This document shows positions 19,259 through 30,018 of a stretch of 64,000 nt of DNA, piece after piece. The DNA is taken from the NCBI GenBank assembly GCA_025359125.1, contig JANYHI010000083.1, positions 40,100-104,099 of the forward strand, read 5' to 3'. Numbering within the stretch: the stretch's first letter is position 1; every line of letters begins with the position of its first letter. Both the position numbers and the translations under genes were made by a program. The notes beneath the pieces are model-generated. The model had not been told where the DNA came from. It was given only the letters and a program-made list of their open reading frames with translations, and did no database searches. This DNA comes from Cytophagales bacterium (GTDB taxonomy: Bacteria; Bacteroidota; Bacteroidia; Cytophagales; Cyclobacteriaceae).

Positions 19259-20380
19259 TTAATACGATGGCATCGTTTTGTCAATCTCATTGGCCCATGC
19301 CAAAATTCCCCCTTTCAAATTGTATAGGTTGGTAAATCCCTGGTTGGTCTCAAGCCATTTTACCATGTTGCCACTGCGTGCTCCGCTGCGACAGTGGATG
19401 ATCACTTGTTTGTCTTTAGCTATTTTATCAATGTTATGTGGAATGTCTCCTTGCGGAATAAGCTCGCCCTCTAAATTACAGATGTCATACTCATGCGGTT
19501 CGCGCACATCGATCAACTGAAAATTGGCTCCGCTATCTTTCAATGCCTTTAATTCTTGAACGGTTACTTCTTTCATACTTTTATTTTTTTTAGAAGATAT
19601 ATTACAAAAGTCATCATAATTGATTAGACCCAAAACCTTTTCTCTCTGATTTTGATTAGGAATATGAATCATTTGTGTTTCCATAGAAGCGGAATCTAGT
19701 AAAAACAATTTTCCTGCGAGAGGAATGCCAACACCTGTTAGTACTTTGATTGTTTCATTGGCCTGCATGATTCCAATAATTCCGGGCAATACACCTAACA
19801 CTCCACCTTCTTCACAAGATGGAACTGCATCTGGGGCAGGAGGGGTAGGGTATAAATCTCGATAGGTTGGGCTTCCCTTGTAATTAAATACTGCGACTTG
19901 CCCTTCGTATCGAAAAATAGAACCGTAGATAAAAGGGATGTTTAGTAACACGGAAACATCATTGAGTAAATAGCGAGTTGCAAAATTGTCGGTGCAATCA
20001 ACTATTACATCAACACCATTTAATAAATCGAGTGCGTTGTGGAAATTTATTTTTTGTGCGATAATATGAAATGAAATATTTGGATTAAGGCATTTTAATT
20101 TTTCGGCAGCGATGGTTGTTTTTGGTTTATTTAGATCATTGATTGAATAAAGTATTTGGCGCTGTAAATTTGAAAGACTGACAACATCGTGATCGATGAT
20201 TTTTATTTCGCCAATGCCCGCAGCTGTTAGATATTGTAATACGGGGCAGCCTAATCCTCCGGCACCAATCACAGCTACTTTTGATTTTTTTAATTTTAGT
20301 TGAGCTTCCGCACCAAAATCTGGCAGTACGAAATGACGACTGTAGCGTATGGATTCTTCTGGGGAGAAGGGGGTGGGCAT
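19259..20380 (-). CDS. moeB: MoeB/ThiF-family adenylyltransferase with C-terminal rhodanese domain
   Basis: VAVIGAGGLGCPVLQYLTAAGIG, DCTDNFATRYLLND, rhodanese QLIDVREPHEYDICNL...VIIHCRSGARSGNMVKWL. Confidence 0.85.
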   Translation of the reverse strand: MPTPFSPEESIRYSRHFVLPDFGAEAQLKLKKSKVAVIGAGGLGCPVLQYLTAAGIGEIKIIDHDVVSLSNLQRQILYSINDLNKPKTTIAAEKLKCLNPNISFHIIAQKINFHNALDLLNGVDVIVDCTDNFATRYLLNDVSVLLNIPFIYGSIFRYEGQVAVFNYKGSPTYRDLYPTPPAPDAVPSCEEGGVLGVLPGIIGIMQANETIKVLTGVGIPLAGKLFLLDSASMETQMIHIPNQNQREKVLGLINYDDFCNISSKKNKSMKEVTVQELKALKDSGANFQLIDVREPHEYDICNLEGELIPQGDIPHNIDKIAKDKQVIIHCRSGARSGNMVKWLETNQGFTNLYNLKGGILAWANEIDKTMPSY

Positions 20381-20779
20381 TTACTTGTAGAGTTTAAGCT
20401 TAGGAATAAACTTAAACTCTTTTGTGTTGTAGGTGAAGAATTCTAAATTAGTCTTAAGAACTGTGGCCGCTATTAGACAATCGGGTAGCGCAAGGCCGTG
20501 ACTAAGTTTGTATGTTTCAAGTAGCTCGAATGATAAATTTGTAATGGTAGGATCTAGTAGTATGACGCTAAACCTATTTAGCTTTTTCGTGATGGTAAGT
20601 AAATCCAATTTAGTAGTAGCGCCAGCAATCAGTTCTAATTTTGAAATGGCAGATAGTATTACATTCTCTAGGCGTATCTCTTCTTCAAGTTTAGTTTTGG
20701 TGATGCCATGGCGTAATGATTTTAGATCGAAGTAATCGATCATCACATCGGTATCACAGATTATTTTTGTCTCTGCCAT
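20381..20779 (-). CDS. vapC: PIN-domain VapC-like toxin
   Basis: CDTDVMIDYF, ISKLELIAGA, HGLALPDCLIAATVL, FTYNTKEFKFIP (PIN acidic residues). Confidence 0.8.
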   Translation of the reverse strand: MAETKIICDTDVMIDYFDLKSLRHGITKTKLEEEIRLENVILSAISKLELIAGATTKLDLLTITKKLNRFSVILLDPTITNLSFELLETYKLSHGLALPDCLIAATVLKTNLEFFTYNTKEFKFIPKLKLYK

Positions 20780-21015
20780 GCTTCTGCTCTCAATTTCTTA
20801 GCATCAAGATTTTTGCCGGTAAAAATTGTGTTCAATTGTTTTATATCAATCGAGTTATCACCTAGGACTACTGGAATATCATTGATATACTCGTATCTAT
20901 TTTTTTTTGCTGAAGACTTCTTAGCAGAAGTAATTGAAAAATCAAAATACTTTGCCAAGCTTTTCAATACTTCTAATGTTTTAGAGTCTTTATACTTTAC
21001 GATTACTTCTTTCAT
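20761..21015 (-). CDS. putative antitoxin of the PIN toxin
   Basis: 84 aa ORF overlapping toxin start; KYKDSKTLEVLKSLAKYFDF N-terminus. Confidence 0.65.
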   Translation of the reverse strand: MKEVIVKYKDSKTLEVLKSLAKYFDFSITSAKKSSAKKNRYEYINDIPVVLGDNSIDIKQLNTIFTGKNLDAKKLRAEAWQRQK

Positions 21016-21136
21016 TTTTTTGTTTTAATATATGCTTGCCATTGCAATCGGATGGATTCATGGTAACACGGGATAATAGAACTTCCATAGCTTATCAAAG
21101 ATAGTAAAAAAGTTTCTTCGTGTTTTCGCACGAAAT

Positions 21137-23770
21137 TTACAACCCTCTCAAACTCTCCTCCAAACTTTTAATCTTCGCTTCTGCATCCGCTTTCTTCTTC
21201 CGCTCTATTTCAATTACTTGTGGCGGAGCACTATTCACAAATTTTTCGTTGGAGAGTTTTTTATCAACTGATACCAAGAATCCTTTTTGATATTCGATTT
21301 CTTTTAAAATTACTTCACGCTCTTTGTCTTTATCTACTTTGCCGGCTAGCGGTACAAAAAATTCCATAGTGCCAACTAAAAAGGAAGTGGCGCCCGTAAC
21401 TTTTTGATTTGAATAGGTCAACTCTTTTAGGTTAGAAAGTTTCTTTATGACAGAAGCAAATCCATCAATGGTTTTCTTAGAATCTACTTTAGCAATAAGC
21501 ATGAATGCTTCTTTCGGAGAAATACCTTTTGCATTGCGCAAGTTTCTGATTTGAGTAACAATCTCGAAAGCAAATGCTCCTTCTTCAATAATTTTAATAT
21601 TAAAAGATGCAGGTAGTGGAAATGATTCTATGATTAAACATTCTTTCTCTTTGCGCTCGTTAAGCTCATGCCAAAGTTCTTCGGTAATAAATGGCATAAA
21701 CGGATGAAGTATTGTTAACAATTTTTCGAAATACAAAACGGTTACTCGATAAGTTGTTTCATTAATTGGTTTTCCAAATTCAGGTTTAATAATTTCTAAA
21801 TACCAAGCGCAAAAATCGTCCCACACTAGTTTGTAAACAGTATGCAACGCATCAGATATTCTGAACTTGTTAAAATGATCTTCCAATTCGGTTAGCGATT
21901 GATTTAGCTTTTCATTAAACCACTCAATAGCTATTTTATTTTCTTGTGGTTGTTCTGTTGACACTACCTCCCAACCCTTTACGAGCCTAAATGCATTCCA
22001 AATTTTATTGGCAAAATTTCTTCCTTGTTCACAAAGCTTTTCGTCAAACAATAAATCATTTCCTGCGGGCGAACTGAACAACATGCCTGTGCGCACACCA
22101 TCGGCTCCAAAGTTTTTTATTAGCTCTAACGGATCAGGCGAGTTGCCCAAGCTCTTCGACATTTTTCTTCCTTGCTTATCGCGAACAATTCCTGTGAGGT
22201 ACACATTCTTAAACGGAGGTTGCTTGCGGTATTCATATCCGGCAATAGCCATACGCGCCACCCAGAAAAATAAAATCTCCGGAGCTGTAATCAAATCGTT
22301 AGTAGGGTAGTAGTAGTTTAAATCTTTATTGCCTTTATTATTTGCATCGCCAAACACAGTTGGGTCAAACACAGAAATCGGCCACAACCAACTCGAGAAC
22401 CAGGTGTCTAGCACATCATCATCTTGCTTCAACTCATCGATGTTGAATGTTTTATGCTGCGCGGTAAATAGTTCGGCTGCGTCTTCTTGTGTTTTAGCTA
22501 CCACAAAACTTCCATCGGGCGCATACCATGCAGGTATGCGTTGGCCCCACCACAATTGGCGAGAGATACACCAATCGCGCACATTCTCCATCCAGTGCTT
22601 GTAGGTGTTCTTAAACTTTGAAGGAATCAATTGGATGGTATCGTTCATCACATTTTCTAACGCAGGCTTGGTAATGTCTTTCATTTTCACAAACCACTGC
22701 AATGATAAGCGCGGCTCAATCACTGCATCTGTTCTCTCGCTATGGCCTACATTGCTGGTGTATTCTTCTACTTTTAAAAGAAATCCTTTCTCGTCTAGCT
22801 CTTTGCCAATTTTTTTGCGCGCAATAAATCGGTCTTCGCCAACATAAATTTTCGCGAGGGCGTTTAGCGTACCATCCTCATTCAAAATATCAATTACCTC
22901 TAGGTTGTGTTTTTGGCCGAGTGCATAATCGTTCTGGTCGTGTGCGGGTGTTACTTTCAAACAACCCGTACCGAAATCCATTGTCACGTAGTCGTCTTCA
23001 ATAATCGGTATGGCGCGGTCTATCAACGGAATCAAAAGCTTCTTTCCTTTTAAATGTTTGTAGCGCTCATCGTTTGGATTAATGCACACTGCTACATCAG
23101 CCATAATGGTTTCGGGGCGAGTAGTGGCAATCGTCACAAACTCGTTACTTCCCTCAATCGGGTAATTGATGTAGTATAATTTGGAGTTTATATCTTTGAA
23201 ATTTACCTCGTCATCTGATAGTGCGGTCTTGCCAACCGGATCCCAGTTTACCATGCGCAAGCCACGGTAGATGTATCCCTTTTTGTAAAGATCAATAAAT
23301 ACATCAACCACTGCCTCGCTCATGGGTGGGTCCATCGTAAATTTGGTACGCTCCCAATCACAGCTCGCGCCAAGCTTCTTCAACTGTTCTAAAATAATGC
23401 CACCGTATTTTTCTTTCCACTCCCACGCATATTTCAAAAATTCTTCCCGCGTAAGCGAAGATTTTTTTATTCCCTTTTCGCGCAGCATGGCTACCACTCT
23501 TGCTTCAGTGGCTATAGATGCGTGGTCTGTTCCGGGCACCCAGCACGCCTCTTTTCCTTGCATACGTGCCTTGCGAATGAGCACATCTTGAATAGTGTTG
23601 TTGAGCATGTGACCCATGTGCAACACACCTGTAACATTGGGTGGAGGAATTACAATGGTATACGGCTCTTTGTTGGGGTTAGGCTCCGAGTGGAAGAAAC
23701 CTTTCTCCATCCAATACTGATACCATTTATCTTCTACTTCTGCAGGACTATACTTCGTTGACAGCGACAT
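21137..23770 (-). CDS. valS: valine--tRNA ligase
   Basis: [38 protein letters not shown]-terminal coiled coil. Confidence 0.97.
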   Translation of the reverse strand: MSLSTKYSPAEVEDKWYQYWMEKGFFHSEPNPNKEPYTIVIPPPNVTGVLHMGHMLNNTIQDVLIRKARMQGKEACWVPGTDHASIATEARVVAMLREKGIKKSSLTREEFLKYAWEWKEKYGGIILEQLKKLGASCDWERTKFTMDPPMSEAVVDVFIDLYKKGYIYRGLRMVNWDPVGKTALSDDEVNFKDINSKLYYINYPIEGSNEFVTIATTRPETIMADVAVCINPNDERYKHLKGKKLLIPLIDRAIPIIEDDYVTMDFGTGCLKVTPAHDQNDYALGQKHNLEVIDILNEDGTLNALAKIYVGEDRFIARKKIGKELDEKGFLLKVEEYTSNVGHSERTDAVIEPRLSLQWFVKMKDITKPALENVMNDTIQLIPSKFKNTYKHWMENVRDWCISRQLWWGQRIPAWYAPDGSFVVAKTQEDAAELFTAQHKTFNIDELKQDDDVLDTWFSSWLWPISVFDPTVFGDANNKGNKDLNYYYPTNDLITAPEILFFWVARMAIAGYEYRKQPPFKNVYLTGIVRDKQGRKMSKSLGNSPDPLELIKNFGADGVRTGMLFSSPAGNDLLFDEKLCEQGRNFANKIWNAFRLVKGWEVVSTEQPQENKIAIEWFNEKLNQSLTELEDHFNKFRISDALHTVYKLVWDDFCAWYLEIIKPEFGKPINETTYRVTVLYFEKLLTILHPFMPFITEELWHELNERKEKECLIIESFPLPASFNIKIIEEGAFAFEIVTQIRNLRNAKGISPKEAFMLIAKVDSKKTIDGFASVIKKLSNLKELTYSNQKVTGATSFLVGTMEFFVPLAGKVDKDKEREVILKEIEYQKGFLVSVDKKLSNEKFVNSAPPQVIEIERKKKADAEAKIKSLEESLRGL

Positions 23771-23873
23771 AAAACGTTTAATATAAAGAGGACAAAAATA
23801 AGAATTCTAATTGATAGTATTTAGACGTGAGATGTGAGTACTGAGTAGTTAATTATGCGGCCTGCCCAAGCGA

Positions 23874-24094
23874 GACGCAAGGGCATCAGGCTTTCGGCAC
23901 TCGCCATCTTACCCACATTCTATTTCGGGCTCAAACAAATGCCTCAATCCTTGGCCGAAGACTTGCACGGAGTTTTGTGCAAAATAAATTTTGGTGTTCT
24001 TTAACAAGCTGTTTGACTTTTGCAATGTCGAACGAAAGATGTATTGGATTTTAAAAATCCGAGTTTATCTGGGTTCGCGATTATAAATCGCGAA
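23874..24094. repeat. cluster of inverted repeats, REP-like intergenic element
   Basis: TTGCAC(8)GTGCAA at 23963-23982; GGATTTT-A-AAAATCC at 24046-24060; TTCGCGATT-ATA-AATCGCGAA at 24074-24094. Confidence 0.45.
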
Positions 24095-24175
24095 AAGCTA
24101 TATAAGCCAATGACTTCAAAACAATAATCTTAAAGTCATCATCAGAAGCTCATCTTTCTTATTTACTTTAGCATT

Positions 24176-24493
24176 ATGTACAAAGCACAACTACAACCAA
24201 AAAACAAACTCCAAGTAGATATTAGCGAACAAGACATATTGCACACCATCGAGTTTGAAACAGCGCATTTACTTCAGTTAGAAAAATTATCAATTACGGA
24301 ATTAGAGAATTTTAGATTTATACTTCCTTTTGGTGAATACATGTTTGAATTTGCCGATCCTAACTTTGTGAAGCAAGCCTTGAAGGATAATGCGTTGAGA
24401 GTAGAATACTATGACATCTTCGAAGATAGTATAATGATTCGAAGTGGAGAGGGAGATACGAATAGTGCCAAGTTGATTGAAGTCGATCCATAG
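24176..24493 (+). CDS. hypothetical protein
   Basis: 105 aa intact ORF with protein-like composition; no recognised family. Confidence 0.5.
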   Translation: MYKAQLQPKNKLQVDISEQDILHTIEFETAHLLQLEKLSITELENFRFILPFGEYMFEFADPNFVKQALKDNALRVEYYDIFEDSIMIRSGEGDTNSAKLIEVDP

Positions 24494-24848
24494 TTGAAAA
24501 GTGAAGTTATGTTTTGGAATAGCGAAGAGTATCAACATAAAGATGAATACTAAGGAGTACGAGATGTTCAAGATGCTATGCGACTCATGTCTAAAGACAG
24601 ATGAAAAGGAATTTACAAATCTATCTATACCTTACTGATGTTGGCGTTACTCCAAATAATTCTTTAAAGGAGCGACTAAAGTGAGAGGGGTTTTCAAAGC
24701 AATTCCGGCCACTTTCTTACGAGTTACATTTGTTGTTTGGAGTGATGTACAGTTGAATTTATAAGTTGTACGAAATTTTTCGTGCGACTTATTTTTATGT
24801 TGCGCCTGAAGGTCTTACTTCGGTGCCTACAGATATTAGATAGTTTTT

Positions 24849-25418
24849 TTAGACCTGTTCTTTTAAGAATTTTGTAGTAACAATGGTTGCAAACTCTTCA
24901 TTCAAAGAGGCCAATGCAGTTTCGTGAATCAGTTCAGCAGTAAAATATTGTCCATCTGTGCCTCTCTTGTTAAAAGTAGCCGTTGCATCAGAAACTAAAT
25001 AGGTTTCGTAACCAAAGTTTCCAGCCATTCGTGTAGTGGTAGATACGCAGTGGTCGGTTGTTAACCCAACTATTACAAGCTTCCTAATTTTTAAATGATC
25101 TAGTCTTTTTTTTAAGTCAGTACCAATAAATGCACTGTTTACATTTTTCTTAATTACTTCCTCACTCTTTCTAGGTTTAACTGAATCTTTAAATTGATTT
25201 CCCTTATGAGTAGCATGCAGTAATGAGGTTGGATTAGATGAACAATGTTGAATGTGAAAAATAGGGAGATTAATTTTTCTCCATAGTTCTAATAGCTCAC
25301 TTGCATTTATTTCAGCATGGGGATTGTTTCTTTGCCCACCCCAATATTCAATGTTATCGAATCCTTTCTGGAGATCAATAAGAATCAATGCAGGCTTGTC
25401 TGCTTTGGTAATAGTCAT
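24849..25418 (-). CDS. isochorismatase-family cysteine hydrolase
   Basis: ALILIDLQKGF, KKNVNSAFIGTDL, LVIVGLTTDHCVSTTTRMAGNFGYETYLVSDA. Confidence 0.93.
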   Translation of the reverse strand: MTITKADKPALILIDLQKGFDNIEYWGGQRNNPHAEINASELLELWRKINLPIFHIQHCSSNPTSLLHATHKGNQFKDSVKPRKSEEVIKKNVNSAFIGTDLKKRLDHLKIRKLVIVGLTTDHCVSTTTRMAGNFGYETYLVSDATATFNKRGTDGQYFTAELIHETALASLNEEFATIVTTKFLKEQV

Positions 25419-25455
25419 TAATTTTTATTTGCTCTGCAAGATCTTATAAATAGGA

Positions 25456-26256
25456 TTACAGAAGTTTTTCCATGTACCCAGCTATCTTATTTTCTTTATC
25501 AACAAAATGAATTTCTAAAATCCAATGCCTTTTATTTCCTTTTGCATCTAGTAAAAACATATCATTATGATTATCTGGATGAACGTCAAGGTCGAAGCTT
25601 TTTGGGTCTAGTGGTTGCTCGTGTGGGTATTCGCCTACTATATGACCAGCAATTACACCTCCGAAGGTATAACCGTATGTCTCTGTCTTATCCACTATAA
25701 ATTTAAAAAACTCCGCACCTGTTAATCTTGTTTGCTTTAGATACCATGCTTGTGTTTCCAGCCAAGCTTTTTCAACATCATTTTTTAGTTTTATTTTCTT
25801 AGCATTGTTTCCAATTATATAAGTTTTGGCAAAGTCAGATTCCCAACCATCTACAATTATTCCGAAATCTATAAATAGAATATCGTCTTGTTGTATTATA
25901 CGATTAGTAGGATTGTCGTTGTAGATTGATAATGTATTGATACCCGTTCTCACAATTTTTTTATGCCAGTGCCTCTGGACACCAAATTTTTCTAACGCTA
26001 ACTTAGTTACTTCATTATTCAGCTGTTCTTCTGATTTGCCGGCTATAATTAAATTATTTTTCTCAACCATTTCAAATAATTGATTGGCGATTTTCTCTGC
26101 TTCTAATAGTTTCATTTTTGTTGTTTTATCTTTTTCATCTTCAGTCAATGCTACTAAGTTGATTTCTGCAGTGCAAGTAATCATTTTGTCAGAATTTTTA
26201 CGAGAACAGGACAGGGTTACAATGGCGATCAAGATCAGGATGATGATTTTTTTCAT
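25456..26256 (-). CDS. M24-family (aminopeptidase P/creatinase fold) protein with lipoprotein signal
   Basis: MKKIIILILIAIVTLSCSRK lipobox; ILFIDFGIIVDGWESDFAKTYIIG and GHIVGEYPHEQP M24 motifs. Confidence 0.75.
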   Translation of the reverse strand: MKKIIILILIAIVTLSCSRKNSDKMITCTAEINLVALTEDEKDKTTKMKLLEAEKIANQLFEMVEKNNLIIAGKSEEQLNNEVTKLALEKFGVQRHWHKKIVRTGINTLSIYNDNPTNRIIQQDDILFIDFGIIVDGWESDFAKTYIIGNNAKKIKLKNDVEKAWLETQAWYLKQTRLTGAEFFKFIVDKTETYGYTFGGVIAGHIVGEYPHEQPLDPKSFDLDVHPDNHNDMFLLDAKGNKRHWILEIHFVDKENKIAGYMEKLL

Positions 26257-26331
26257 ACGTTATTTATTGAATGCACTTGATGCTGTAGATGAGTATGCAT
26301 GCAAAGAAAAAGGAATAATGTAAGCCGAGAG

Positions 26332-26922
26332 TTAATCTACATTAACTTGGCCTACTTTTTTTTTCAATGTGCTTAAGAATTGAGGAGTAACCCCCAGATA
26401 AGAGGCTATGTCCTTTTGAGTAAAACGCTTCTCGGCATATGGCTTTTTCTTACAAAAGAGAATGTATCTTTCTTCTGCCGTTGAAGATAGGATGTGGTTG
26501 ATCTGTTCCTTTTGTGCGATGTAGGCATTTTGAAAAAGCAATCTAAAAAATCGTTCAAACTTTGGAATTTTTTGATACAAGATTTCTAAATCATTTTTAT
26601 TTATTTGTAATACGTTCGTATCTTCAATTGCTTTAATATTTGATTTGGAAATAGTTTGTGTAAGAAAGCTATATAAATCGTCTGCCCACCATTCTTCTAT
26701 CAAAAAATCTAAAATATGCTCAAAACCATTTCCATCTTCACGATACGATTTTAAGCACCCCTTGACTACAAAAGTTTCGTGTTTACACACTTCTCCTTCT
26801 CTAAGTAAAAACTCTCCACTTTGTATTGATTTAGCTTTTACCAAAGAGGTAAAAAATTCTATTTCATTTTCGTTGAGTGAAATGCGTTTTAAAATATTAG
26901 CTGTTAGGAGTTGAAAGCTCAT
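26332..26922 (-). CDS. Crp/Fnr-family transcriptional regulator
   Basis: cNMP-binding-like N-terminus (GEFLLREGEVCKHETFVVKGCLKSY) and C-terminal FTQKDIASYLGVTPQFLSTLKKK HTH. Confidence 0.85.
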   Translation of the reverse strand: MSFQLLTANILKRISLNENEIEFFTSLVKAKSIQSGEFLLREGEVCKHETFVVKGCLKSYREDGNGFEHILDFLIEEWWADDLYSFLTQTISKSNIKAIEDTNVLQINKNDLEILYQKIPKFERFFRLLFQNAYIAQKEQINHILSSTAEERYILFCKKKPYAEKRFTQKDIASYLGVTPQFLSTLKKKVGQVNVD

Positions 26923-27046
26923 GTTTTTATACTGTACTGTTCTGCAAGATAAGTACGAACTTAAGTGTTAAGAAGATATTTGCAAATACTTACTTTAGAC
27001 AAAATGCTGCTCCATTTTCTAATGTAGGTATAACTATTTATATTCA

Positions 27047-27205
27047 AAGCCCGTAAACGTTATCACTTACAATGGTAGACTTATTTGAAATGAACAACTA
27101 ATAAAAGAAATTCATGCAGAGTTCAATCAGCGCAAAGGCAATCATGTTTATAAATCCTATGCACCCGCTGGCTCTACTCTGGTGCCTGCTGATGTAATCA
27201 AATAG
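27047..27205 (+). pseudogene. degraded gene tail of unknown family with in-frame TGA
   Basis: Manual translation ...KPVNVITYNGRLI*NEQLIKEIHAEFNQRKGNHVYKSYAPAGSTLVPADVIK*; stop TGA at 27086-27088. Confidence 0.35.
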
Positions 27206-27234
27206 AAAAAGTTGCGGTTAAATTTTTTTAATAA

Positions 27235-28589
27235 CTACTTTCTCCAAGAAAGCTTAGTTACATTGTCGCCAATTGTCGATCCTTGAGCAGTTCCTACTTC
27301 ATTATCTTGGCGAGTATGTATTCCTCCAAGAAATCTACTATACGCACATTCTTCTGCTGTACTCCAAATAGTTTTAAACGATCGAGATACATATGGAATA
27401 CTTTCAAATTCCGCATTGCGATTTTCATACGTATTATCTACGAATGGTTTGCTGTTATCAAAAATGCTCATCAAAGCTTTTGCTGTTGCAGCTGATTGGG
27501 TGGCATGCCCAGATGAGAATGCAGGGAATGGAGGCTCTGGCCAAAAGGGCTTGTATGAAGAATCGATATATGTAGAGATGTATGGAAAGGGGCGCTCGGA
27601 ATGATAATGGTACTTACACTTCCAGCAGTTAATAAAAGCATCGGCAACAGATATGCCCACTTTTGCGTAGGCTTCTGCTGCAACAAATAAATCTTCTGCT
27701 TGCGTGGAGAGGAGAACCGTAACTAAGTTATACGAATGCCCTGAGGGAGATGCCGTTTGTGTCGGGTCATCTGCCCACCAAGCAGAAATCTTTTTTTCTT
27801 CATCGGTTAAACTATTTCTCTTTTGATAAACCTCAAAAAAGTATTGATAATATACAGAGGTTGGGCTAGTGGAGTAAGGGGCAATAGTTGGTATAGGCAA
27901 TGCACCATTATCAGGTACAAAAGTTCTGTTATTACCCCAGTGCGGGTGAAGCGGAAGGGGAGAAGAGGATTGCCCAGCAAACGGAGCTCTCCAATAACCG
28001 GGACCTGAAGGAAATACATAAGCGGGATCAAAATTATGCAAGTATCCTTGATCGCCACCATCGGTTACAGACCAATTATAAATGGCACTTGCTATTGCTT
28101 TTCCATATTCTTGCGATCGAAAGGCTATATCAATAGTAGTGGTGGCTAACTCTTTCTTGTAAACAGTATCTTCAAATAGCTGAATTGAATCTGCGACAGT
28201 TGTATGTGGATATAATTTTTTGATGATGAAAGATTGACCTGAATTAAGTGCGATGATCCAATTGTATTCGGCCTGTTCAGGCAGTGGCAATGTTTGAAGG
28301 CCGTTCAATTTTCCGACTAGCGATTGATGTAGGTTGCTTCCGTGTACTACAGATTCATACATAGTAAGTCCTATGTAGCCTAAACATCGGGAAGTATAGG
28401 TTGGCAATTTGGAAAGCTTTTTCGTATCACATAAAGAGTTACATCAGCCCATTGTAAGGCAATTCCTTGGTGAGCAACTAATGAAAGTGGTTTAGGATCT
28501 GGACTTGAGCAGGTATAAGACAAGCTTGTTGCTAACAATAGAAACAATACGATTGGCTTACATACCGTAAATCCGTTACTTGTATTCAT
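27235..28589 (-). pseudogene. vanadium-dependent haloperoxidase (PAP2 superfamily), frameshifted
   Basis: N-terminal lipoprotein ORF 28380..28589 (...TLYVIRKSFPNC) and ORF 27235..28407 (PTYTSRCLGYIGLTMYESVVHG...FPAFSSGHATQSAATAKAL...RFLGGIHTRQDN) join in different frames around 28390-28405. Confidence 0.75.
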
Positions 28590-29939
28590 ACACAGAAAAA
28601 GCCCAAGGCTCCATTGTCCATTCTTTGCTAACCTTTTCCTTAGCAGATTTAAATACGTTGTTGGCTTCTACTAGCAAGCTTTCATCTTTCAAAGATATTT
28701 TTTGGGGCGAAGCCGATAAATTTAAAACTACTAATACCTTGTTGATACCCTGCTCTCTGGTAAATGCATAAACTGCTTTGTCGTCACCAGCTATTACTTT
28801 TTTAAATGATGCATTAGCAGCTAATGCAGGATTGTTTTTTCTAAGATTTAAAAGTGTTTTATAAAATTCTGCACGTTCAAATTTTTCAAGTGAATGGAAT
28901 CTTTTTCAAAAAATGGCAATGGTCTTAACAAAGGTTCTTCTTGCCCACTGTAAACGAGTGGTACACTTCCGGCCATTGTTTGGGTAAATACTGCGAAGGG
29001 TGCATGCACTTCGCCAGGAAAGGTTCCATAGTCAGATTTGTTCCAGCTATTTTCATCATGGTTGCTGGTGAAGAATAAATTGATGGTGTTGGCTGTGAAC
29101 AGCGTGTCCATACTCATCTTAACGCTATCTAGTGCGGTTGCTACTTTTTCTCCTTTCGCCACTTTTATCATTACCCCAAACATGTGCCACGGGTAGATGG
29201 CATCAAACCCACTCTTTGGTAAATAACCTTTGTCGCCCTCGGCCAACATGAAAACATTTTTAATTTTCTTTAACTCGGGAATGCACTTGTTCCAAAATTC
29301 TGCTGGCACATTCCAGGCAACATCTACGCGAAAACCATCAATGTCAGAAGTGGTTACCCAGTATTTCATTGCAGCGATCATGCTGTCTTGCATGGCTACA
29401 TTTTTATAATCTAGTTGTCGCGTATCTGTCCAGTCCATCATTACTGCTGGTTTCCCGTCTTTGTCTTTAAAATAAAAATCAGGATGTTGAATAAGCCAAC
29501 GATGATCTGCCCCAGTGTGATTGGGTACCCAATCGATCAACACCTTCATTCCTTTTTCATGAATACTCTTTACCATACTTTTCCAATCTTCCATGGTGCC
29601 GTATTCTGGATTGAGTGAGGTATAATCTGATACGGCATAATAACTTCCGAGTGAGCCTTTACGATCTACTTTGCTAATTGGATTAAGGGGCATAAACCAA
29701 ACTGTTTGCACTCCCATTTCTTTTATGCGATCTAAATGTTTTGCAAAGGCATTGAGTGTTCCTTCTTTAGTGTACTGACGCAAGTTTACTTCATAAATAT
29801 TGCCCTGCATGATCCAAGCCGGATGACCATCAATATTTTCAGCAATAGTTTCTTTTTCAGGTTTGGAACAAGCTAAAACTGCAAGTAACAATAGGAGGTA
29901 GTAAATAGGCTTCATAAGGGAACTGATTTTTGAGTGCAA
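28576..29939 (-). pseudogene. GH13 alpha-amylase-family lipoprotein, frameshifted near 3' end
   Basis: ORF 28848..29939 (VLIDWVPNHTGADH, DGFRVDVAWN, FTSNHDENSW) ends ...FFEKDSIHLKNLNVQNFIKHF*; another frame continues EKFERAEFYKTLLNLRKNNPALAANASFKKVIAGDDKAVYAFTREQGINKVLVVLNLS...WAFSVYEYK* to 28576. Confidence 0.8.
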
Positions 29940-30018
29940 GCAAATGTACTATTTTCCTTTTCACATTAGCATTCTAAATTTGAGAATTTGCTCAATCATT
30001 TTTCTTATCTTTTCTCAA

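Noticed and set aside
22008-23761. Plus-strand ORFs inside valS
   Set aside because: Antisense shadows of valS with no recognisable domains.
27283-28136. Several short plus-strand and minus-strand ORFs within the haloperoxidase region
   Set aside because: Overlap the long haloperoxidase frame and lack coherent protein features.
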